Assembly: GCA_017411125.1 (NCBI GenBank)
Contig: JAFPNP010000015.1
Location: 1-12,654 of the forward strand
DNA length: 12,654 bases
DNA from: Kiritimatiellia bacterium
GTDB lineage: Bacteria; Verrucomicrobiota; Kiritimatiellia; RFP12; UBA1067
Direction of reading: 5' to 3'
Made by a program: the position numbers and the translations under genes. Positions 8,106 to 12,654 of the stretch are shown here, piece by piece (positions within the stretch are counted from its first letter, which is position 1; every line of letters begins with the position of its first letter). Under the pieces are notes generated by a model. It saw nothing but the letters and a program-made list of their open reading frames with translations. It searched no databases and was not told the origin of the DNA.

Positions 8106-9860
8106 ATGTCCCGCATCCTGACATTGAACATAGGCGCGTCGAAGGCCACGCTCGCCGAGTATACGCTGAGCGGCAAGCGGAATCTGACGCTCACCGCGTA
8201 CGGCAGCGGCGACCTGCAGACGGTGGACGTCGGCGACGCGCTGTCGGTTTCCGCGTCGCTGCCCCCGATTCTTTCCCAGATGATGCGCGAGACGGGCATA
8301 CGCCCGGCTCCGCTCGCCGTGTCGCTTGGCGGGCAGATGGTGTTCCCGCGTTTCGCCAAGTTTCCGGCGGTCGGCGACGCCGCGAAGATGGAACAGCTGG
8401 TGCAGTACGAGGTCGAGCAGAACGTGCCGTTCCCGATCGACGAGATAGTGTGCGACCACCAGTTCATCGGGACGACGCCGGAGGGCGACCGGGCCGCGAT
8501 GATAGTGGCGGCGAAACTCGATGCCGTGAGGGCGGTGACGGACGCGGTGGTGGCGGCCGGCCTGAGGCCCGAAGCGGTGGACGTGTCGCCCATGGCCGTG
8601 CTGAATGCGCTGCGCTTCGCCAACCCCGGCCTTTCGGGATGCAACATAGTGCTTGACATCGGCGCGAAGACGACGAATCTGATACTCGTCGAGGACGAGA
8701 AGGTGTACAACCGTTCGATTCCCGTGGCGGGCAACACCATAACCAAAGACATAGCGCAGGCGTTCGGCTGCTCCACCGAGGAGGCCGAGCGGCTGAAGAT
8801 CGAGCGCGGATACGTGTCGCTTGGCGGGGTGACGGAGGACGAGGACGAAATATCCGACCGCGTATCCAAGGTGATACGGACCACGCTCACCCGTCTCCAC
8901 GCGGAGATATCCCGGTCCATCAATTTCTACCGTTCCCAGCAGGGCGGCTCGGCGCCGGTGCGGCTGTTCTTGACCGGCGGCACGGTGCGGCTTCCCCAGC
9001 TCGACGAATTCTTCCGCGAATCGCTCCAGCTTGACGTGGGCTACCTGAACCCGTTCACGTCGGTCGGCGTCGGCGGCAAGGTCGACGCGTCCGCGCTGGA
9101 GAGCGACGCTTTCGTGCTTGCGGAGTCCGTGGGTCTCGCACTGCGCCACACGGACGCGCCCGGTCTCGTGCGGATCAACCTGATGCCGCCGGAGCTGGTC
9201 GCCCAGGCGCGCAACGTCCGCCGCATTCCGTTTCTCGCGGCAGGAGCCGCCGGGCTGCTGGCGGCGCTTGGCTTTGGGATACTCGTGCAGAACCGCGGAC
9301 TTGCCGAATCGCAGGCGCAGCTAGCCTGCGTCGAGGCGGAAAACGCCAGGCTCGGCCAGATGCAGCAGCGTTTCCAGACCGCGCAGACGAAGGAGAAGGC
9401 CGCGCTTGCCGCGTGCGACAGCCTGCAGAAACTCATGCGCCGGCGCACTTTGGCGCTCGACCGCGTGAACGCGGTGCGGGAAAGTCTCCGCCCCTTGCCC
9501 GGAATGTGGATTTCCAAGTGGGAAAGCAAGAAGGCCGGCGGTGAAGAAGATGCGCCCGAAGAGGTGAACGTAGTCGTCCTTGGCTGGAACGACAGGATGG
9601 AGAATGAGCTTGGCCGGTGGAGAAAAGACAATCCCCGCAGCCGGAACGTCGATGCCCCCAGCATAATAAGGGAGAATCTCGCCAAATCGGATCTGGTGGC
9701 GAAATCCGACAAGGGCGGACACGATGCGGTGGCGGTAAGTCTTCAGACCGGCCCGTCGCTGCAGGAAGTCACGCTTTCGTTCAAGTTCGCGCCGGTTCCT
9801 TCCGCGGATCCCGATGCGTCCGCCGCCAAGAAGTCCCAGAAGCGGGGGACAAGGAAATGA
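8106..9860 (+). CDS. pilM: PilM-PilN fusion, actin-like pilus/secretion assembly protein (Amuc_1101 position)
   Basis: The first 350 residues or so are a PilM/FtsA-type actin-like ATPase fold. They show a phosphate-1 loop LNIGASKATLAE (residues 7-18), the PilM hallmark VPFPIDE (107-113), phosphate-2 LDIGAKTTNLILV with Asp184, IPVAGNTITKDIA, and the nucleotide-binding LTGGT (289-293). Directly after comes INLMPPE (357-363), which matches the N-terminal INLLP-type peptide of PilN that PilM grips in classical systems. Then follow a membrane helix (about 374-394), a probable coiled coil (about 395-445) and a periplasmic PilN-like tail to residue 584. The protein therefore appears to tether its own cytoplasmic PilM domain to the inner membrane. 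Phosphate-1 has Asn8 where many PilMs have Asp (Thermus has Glu). SD AAGGAAG at 8095-8101 supports the start. The stop overlaps the next gene's start (ATGA), suggesting coupling. Family identity is strong; the cluster type is inferred from neighbours. Confidence 0.9.
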   Translation: MSRILTLNIGASKATLAEYTLSGKRNLTLTAYGSGDLQTVDVGDALSVSASLPPILSQMMRETGIRPAPLAVSLGGQMVFPRFAKFPAVGDAAKMEQLVQYEVEQNVPFPIDEIVCDHQFIGTTPEGDRAAMIVAAKLDAVRAVTDAVVAAGLRPEAVDVSPMAVLNALRFANPGLSGCNIVLDIGAKTTNLILVEDEKVYNRSIPVAGNTITKDIAQAFGCSTEEAERLKIERGYVSLGGVTEDEDEISDRVSKVIRTTLTRLHAEISRSINFYRSQQGGSAPVRLFLTGGTVRLPQLDEFFRESLQLDVGYLNPFTSVGVGGKVDASALESDAFVLAESVGLALRHTDAPGLVRINLMPPELVAQARNVRRIPFLAAGAAGLLAALGFGILVQNRGLAESQAQLACVEAENARLGQMQQRFQTAQTKEKAALAACDSLQKLMRRRTLALDRVNAVRESLRPLPGMWISKWESKKAGGEEDAPEEVNVVVLGWNDRMENELGRWRKDNPRSRNVDAPSIIRENLAKSDLVAKSDKGGHDAVAVSLQTGPSLQEVTLSFKFAPVPSADPDASAAKKSQKRGTRK

Positions 9861-10918
9861 GTATGACGAAACAGCAGAAGGTGGGCGTCTGCTGCGGCGC
9901 CGTGTTCGGCGTCTGCGCACTGGCGCTCGGATGGTTCCTCTACAGCGCGTACGCCGAACGCGTCGACGGCGAGGAGAGACTTGCGGCGGCGAAGGCGAAA
10001 AACAAGGCGTACTACACGCAGAGCACCGCCGCGAAGCCGTTTCCGTCGCCCGCCGCCATCGCGGCTGTGGCGTCCAACGAGTCCGCCTACGTGGCTTGGC
10101 GCGGCAAGGCGCTGGAGATGGCTGCGCGAGGGGATTGCCCGCCACCTCCGGAAGACCTGTCCGAGACGGTGTTCAAGCAGCGTCTCTACAACGAGGTCAC
10201 CCGGATGCAGAAACTTCCCGGCGGATCTGCCGGGCGCATTTGCGAGGCGAAGTTCCTGTTCGGTTTCGACCAGTATCTCGGCGAAGCAGGCAAGACGCCG
10301 CAGCGGCATGAGCTGCCGCAGCTATATGCGCAGCTCGGCGTGATCACGAACGTGGTGGATATCCTCGCGAGGAGCGGGATCGTGGAGGTGAAGAAGTTTG
10401 ACCGTCCCGCGATGGAGGATCCTTCCGCCGCCGCCGAGGCGTCGCGCGGCCAGAGACGCGCCGGTGCCAAGGGCAAGGACAAATCGGCGAAAGGGGCGGC
10501 GTCGGCCGACGAGCCCAGACGCTACGATTTCAGACTGGAGTACACCGCCCGCTCGGCGGCGTTCGTGAAGGTGTTGAACGAACTCGCGAAGAGCAAACGT
10601 TTCTACGTGGTGGACGATTTCAAGTTCGGGCGCGAGGGCGAGGCGCTGCGCGACAAGTTGAAGCGGATCGCCGAGAGCAGCGCGGCCGGCGGGAAATCCG
10701 CCGGGCGCCGCCGCCATGGCGACGATCGGAAGAATGAACAGGAAGAAGACGGCGTGGCGACCGATCCGGCCAGCGACCAGCCTTTGCTCGTGAGCATGAA
10801 ATTGAGCGTGTACGATTTTGGGCGCGGCAGGACGCAGCCCGAAATCGCGCCGGCGGAGAATGCGGCCGGGAATCCCGCCGCCGCGCAGTCCGCCGCAGGG
10901 AACAAGGAGGGCAAGTGA
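9857..10918 (+). CDS. PilO-like single-pass membrane protein (Amuc_1100 position)
   Basis: The 353-residue product has a short basic N-terminus (MSMTKQQK), one membrane helix (about 9-32) and a long extracytoplasmic part, the topology of PilO and GspM. A helical region (about 33-90) is followed by LPQLYAQLGVITNVVDILA (153-171) and FRLEYTARSAAFVKVLNELA (225-244). The latter resembles the ferredoxin-like fold of PilO-type proteins, where helices alternate with strands such as IVEVKKFD and YVVDDFKFG. Lysine/arginine-rich low-complexity linkers at about 192-222 and 278-300, and an Ala/Pro tail (329-353), interrupt the fold. Its place after the PilM-N gene matches Amuc_1100 in Akkermansia, a pilus-associated protein known to act on host TLR2; whether this one does is unknown. 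The start is ATG 9857, overlapping the pilM stop; ATG 9863 (MTKQQK), with better spacing to AAGGAA at 9851-9856, is equally possible. An apparent longer reading upstream lies inside pilM and is rejected. Confidence 0.82.
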   Translation: MSMTKQQKVGVCCGAVFGVCALALGWFLYSAYAERVDGEERLAAAKAKNKAYYTQSTAAKPFPSPAAIAAVASNESAYVAWRGKALEMAARGDCPPPPEDLSETVFKQRLYNEVTRMQKLPGGSAGRICEAKFLFGFDQYLGEAGKTPQRHELPQLYAQLGVITNVVDILARSGIVEVKKFDRPAMEDPSAAAEASRGQRRAGAKGKDKSAKGAASADEPRRYDFRLEYTARSAAFVKVLNELAKSKRFYVVDDFKFGREGEALRDKLKRIAESSAAGGKSAGRRRHGDDRKNEQEEDGVATDPASDQPLLVSMKLSVYDFGRGRTQPEIAPAENAAGNPAAAQSAAGNKEGK

Positions 10919-12054
10919 TGTCCAGCGCGAAGAGAAACTTTGTGGCAGACCACTATGAATGGCTCGTGGCGGCGGCCGGCATCCTGCTGGCGGCCGGGGC
11001 GGCGGTTGCGTTCGCCGCTTCGCTGGGAACGTCTCCCGAAGGCGCGCGCGCCCGGTGCGAGCGCGAGCTCAGGTCGAACACCGCAGCCCACACCGAAGTC
11101 GCGCCGGCTAACATGAAGCCGCTTGTCAAGGCGCTTGGCGCGATGAGCGAGCCCGATCTGCTCAAAGTGCCCGACGAGGCGGAGGGCGCGGGGAGTTTTC
11201 TTGCGAGCGAGAAACGAGTGTTCTGCCAGAACAAGGATTGCCGCCGCCCGATTCCCGCAAAGTGCGCGGAGTGTCCGTTCTGCAAGGTTTCGCAGAAGTT
11301 CAAGGATCCCGTCGATACTACGCGTGTCGGAGACGATGCCGACAAGGACGGCATCCCCGATGCATGGGAGCTCAAGTACGGTTTTGATCCACGTGATCCT
11401 GCGGACGCCCAGAAGGATCCTGACGGCGATACGTTCACCAACAAGGAGGAATACGACGCCAAGACGGATCCGAAAGACCCGGAGTCCCATCCCGACTACC
11501 TTGATTTCCTCTCTGTTTCGGGCGAGCTGAAGAAGGAACTGCTGCCGTTCTGGTTCAAGGGCGCAAACAAGATTCCGTCCGGATACCGCCTTTCGTTCGA
11601 GGTGACGGACAAGACCTACCGCGCCACGGCGACGGCGATCGAGGGTGGCGAGATCGTTTACCGTCTGGCAAAGCCCAAATACGTGAAAGGCCGCATGCAG
11701 GACGACAAGGTCAAGAGCGGCTGGCGCGTGGTCAAGTACAACGAAGGAAAGAAGCGCGTCACGATGAGGGGGGCGAGCCAGGAAGTTGCCGTCGACAATT
11801 CGACCGCCGAGCTGGAAAACGTGAAGGACAAGCGCAGGCTCATTATCCGCGTCAACAACAGGTCCGTCGTGGACAGGGAGCAGGTCGACCTTCAGTGGAG
11901 CCGCGAGGGAGGCAAGACGATAACCGTCTCCGCTGGCACCGAGTTCAAGCTAGGCAATCGCGAGTACAAGGTCACGAATCTTGCAAAGACGGACAAGGGA
12001 TGCAAAGTCACCCTCGAAGATTTGAAGTCCGGCAAGGAAAAAACATTGCAGTAA
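10918..12054 (+). CDS. Membrane-anchored zinc-ribbon/TSP3 protein (Amuc_1099 position)
   Basis: The 378-residue product has a single membrane helix at about 15-36, after a short N-terminus with few charges. A five-cysteine cluster (Cys103, 108, 116, 119, 122; C-x4-C-x7-C-x2-C-x2-C) looks like a zinc ribbon. A TSP3-type calcium motif pair follows at about 139-188 (DADKDGIPDAWE, then DPDGDTFTNKEEYD), much like those of the giant protein at the left end. The C-terminal 180 residues are beta-rich, ending with AGTEFKLGNREYKVTNLA and a charged tail. That end domain could play the role of PilP or GspC in contacting a secretin, but I cannot prove homology. ATG 10918 is chosen because AAGGAGG (10904-10910) is 7 nt away; GTG 10915 is a weaker alternative. 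The ATG shares one base with the preceding stop, implying coupling. The position matches Amuc_1099 in the Akkermansia order. Confidence 0.82.
   Translation: MSSAKRNFVADHYEWLVAAAGILLAAGAAVAFAASLGTSPEGARARCERELRSNTAAHTEVAPANMKPLVKALGAMSEPDLLKVPDEAEGAGSFLASEKRVFCQNKDCRRPIPAKCAECPFCKVSQKFKDPVDTTRVGDDADKDGIPDAWELKYGFDPRDPADAQKDPDGDTFTNKEEYDAKTDPKDPESHPDYLDFLSVSGELKKELLPFWFKGANKIPSGYRLSFEVTDKTYRATATAIEGGEIVYRLAKPKYVKGRMQDDKVKSGWRVVKYNEGKKRVTMRGASQEVAVDNSTAELENVKDKRRLIIRVNNRSVVDREQVDLQWSREGGKTITVSAGTEFKLGNREYKVTNLAKTDKGCKVTLEDLKSGKEKTLQ
11224..11283 (+). other. Zinc-ribbon-like cysteine cluster in the Amuc_1099-position protein
   Basis: Five cysteines occur within 20 codons, residues 103 to 122, spaced C-x4-C-x7-C-x2-C-x2-C. 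The first pair reads CQNKDC and the last three lie in CAECPFC. Spacings of this kind are common in cytoplasmic zinc ribbons, where four cysteines bind one zinc. Here the cluster follows the only membrane helix, so N-in topology would put it outside the cytoplasm, where free thiols tend to be oxidised. Metal binding is inferred, not shown. Confidence 0.6.
11332..11481 (+). other. TSP3-like calcium-binding motif pair
   Basis: The translation contains two aspartate-rich loops, DADKDGIPDAWE and DPDGDTFTNKEE, followed by the FDPRDPAD and TDPKDPES spacers typical of thrombospondin type 3 repeats. Such loops coordinate calcium through the Asp side chains. The same pattern, down to the DGIPD and SWE/AWE positions, recurs in the protein encoded at 2-3970, so both products probably work outside the cytoplasm. 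Confidence 0.75.
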
Positions 12055-12057
12055 GAC

Positions 12058-12086
12058 TTGATTAGTTAGTGAGAATAGGGTATCAT
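12058..12086 (+). promoter_or_regulatory. Candidate sigma70-type promoter before the last gene
   Basis: TTGATT (12058-12063) and TATCAT (12081-12086) are exactly 17 bp apart, with 4/6 and 5/6 consensus matches. They lie in the only AT-rich gap of the cluster, the 58 nt after the preceding stop. A transcript starting near 12093 would carry AAGGAG (12098-12103), 9 nt before the ATG at 12113. No hairpin terminator is visible in the gap, so the last gene is probably also read from upstream. Confidence 0.42.
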
Positions 12087-12112
12087 AGGACGACCTTAAG
12101 GAGCATTCTAGG

Positions 12113-12654
12113 ATGAGAGTCAAAAAAGTTTGTGCGGCAGTTGGCGCAGCGTGCGTTTCGCTTGTCTTTTCGACAAGTGCATTTGCACAGGATGATCTTG
12201 ACAACTTGCTGAACGACCTTGAAGGCGACGCGAAGAAAAAGCCCGCCGAGGCAGCGCCTGCACCTGTGCCAGAAAAGAAGGTGGAGGAAAAGCCTGCGGC
12301 ACCCGCGCCTGCGGCAACGCCCACGCCAGAGAAGAAAGCCGAGGAAAAGCCTGCGGCGCCCGCGCCTGCACCTGTGCCAGAAAAGAAGGCCGAGGAAAAG
12401 CCTGCGGCAACGCCCGCGCCAGAGAAGAAGGTAGAGGGAAAGCCTGCGGCATCTGCGCCTGCGCCCGCACCGGAGAAAAAGGTGGAAGAGAAGAAGCCGA
12501 CTGAGAAACCCGTTGAGGAAAACGTCCTTGATGCTCTGACTGCCGAAGCCGAAGCCGAGAAAAAGCCTGTTGCCAAGCCGAAGGCTGAATCGGAAGTCGA
12601 TGCTCTTGCTACCGTTCCTGCCGCACCTGCGCCAGTTGCGCCCGCTGCACCGCC
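12113..12654 (+). CDS. Exported PEKK-repeat protein, 3' end missing; probable pilus secretin (Amuc_1098/PilQ position)
   Basis: The frame opens at ATG 12113, with SD AAGGAG 9 nt upstream, and runs off the right edge; 180 residues are visible. Residues 1-25 are a clear Sec signal peptide (MRVKK, hydrophobic core, STSAFA, cleavage before QDD). A short acidic helix-like segment (DDLDNLLNDLEGD) is followed by about 85 residues of degenerate PEKK-x-EEKPA-APAP repeats. A second low-complexity part (EAEAEKKPVAKPK, then PAAPAPVAPAAP) reaches the edge. No globular domain is visible. By position this should be the secretin of the cluster, equivalent to Amuc_1098 and PilQ, and the repeat would be an N-terminal periplasmic stalk or a peptidoglycan-facing linker. 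That role is inference from gene order; a TonB-like or FimV-like linker protein would look the same here. Codons with A or T in the third position are more frequent than in the upstream genes. Confidence 0.8.
   Translation, partial: MRVKKVCAAVGAACVSLVFSTSAFAQDDLDNLLNDLEGDAKKKPAEAAPAPVPEKKVEEKPAAPAPAATPTPEKKAEEKPAAPAPAPVPEKKAEEKPAATPAPEKKVEGKPAASAPAPAPEKKVEEKKPTEKPVEENVLDALTAEAEAEKKPVAKPKAESEVDALATVPAAPAPVAPAAP
12269..12523 (+). repeat. Degenerate in-frame tandem repeat encoding PEKK units
   Basis: Five imperfect units begin at 12269, 12326, 12377, 12419 and 12470, with lengths of 57, 51, 42, 51 and 54 nt. Each starts with a Pro-Glu-Lys-Lys codon run, then (V/A)E(E/G)K and a Pro/Ala stretch. 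All lengths are multiples of three, so unit gain or loss keeps the frame. The DNA copies share runs such as GAGGAAAAGCCTGCGGC, which suggests recent duplication or ongoing slippage, and copy number may vary between strains. Confidence 0.8.

Noticed and set aside
7136..8923. 595-codon open frame on the minus strand across the start of the pilus-like cluster
   Set aside because: It is opposite kdsD, the exported protein and the PilM domain; composition is low-complexity Arg/Ser/His and no family motif is visible.
9617..9856. Upstream extension of the PilO-like gene beginning inside pilM
   Set aside because: The added 80 residues are an out-of-frame reading of the pilM 3' end; the membrane helix and the SD both point to a start at 9857 or 9863.
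12094..12101. Palindrome CCTTAAGG as a possible operator
   Set aside because: Only 8 bp and it overlaps the Shine-Dalgarno AAGGAG, which explains half of it; no longer dyad symmetry surrounds it.
12240..12480. Regular spacing of similar units considered as a CRISPR array
   Set aside because: The units are contiguous, degenerate, codon-phased and of unequal length, with no spacers; they are protein repeats.
11950..12576. Minus-strand frame with repeated Phe-Phe-Ser-Gly-Ala-Gly units
   Set aside because: This is the reverse complement of the PEKK/Pro-Ala repeat region; the plus frame has a signal peptide, an SD and a promoter-like sequence.

Overview
All nine genes are on the + strand of high-GC DNA, tightly packed. 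The content points to a Gram-negative bacterium of the PVC group, most likely Verrucomicrobiota/Kiritimatiellota. A Kdo-pathway enzyme implies lipopolysaccharide. A giant protein with thrombospondin-type-3 (TSP3) repeats is of a kind common in these bacteria. The right half has the layout of the Akkermansia muciniphila Amuc_1102-1101-1100-1099-1098 pilus-like locus. This taxonomic call is inference from gene content.

Region 1 (1-3970) is the 3' part of a very large, probably secreted protein with aspartate-rich calcium-binding motifs. Region 2 (4007-7299) holds three recognisable enzymes: acetate kinase (ackA), the short form of phosphotransacetylase (pta) and arabinose-5-phosphate isomerase (kdsD). 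The first two form the acetyl-CoA to acetate plus ATP pathway; the third makes the precursor of Kdo. A very stable GC hairpin lies between a Shine-Dalgarno core and the ackA start codon and may act as a structured spacer.

Region 3 (7334 to the right edge) is a diverged type IV pilus / type II secretion-like envelope assembly cluster. In order it encodes an exported protein at the Amuc_1102 position, a PilM-PilN fusion (actin-like PilM, then the PilN-type NLMPPE motif, a membrane helix and a coiled coil), a PilO-like single-pass protein at the Amuc_1100 position, a single-pass protein with a five-cysteine zinc-ribbon-like motif and a TSP3 calcium motif at the Amuc_1099 position, and the first 180 residues of an exported protein with PEKK repeats where the secretin should be. 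The order corresponds to the classical pilM-N-O-P-Q operon. Overlapping stop/start codons (ATGA at 9857, TGATG at 10916) suggest translational coupling. Candidate sigma70-type promoters precede the first gene and the last one.

The most interesting content is this cluster: a membrane-tethered PilM, a zinc-ribbon plus calcium-repeat protein predicted to lie outside the cytoplasm, and a charged proline-rich stalk on the presumed secretin. No pilin, PilB/PilT ATPase or PilC is visible here, and no tRNA, rRNA, mobile element or CRISPR was seen. No stretch longer than 300 bases lacks a gene.
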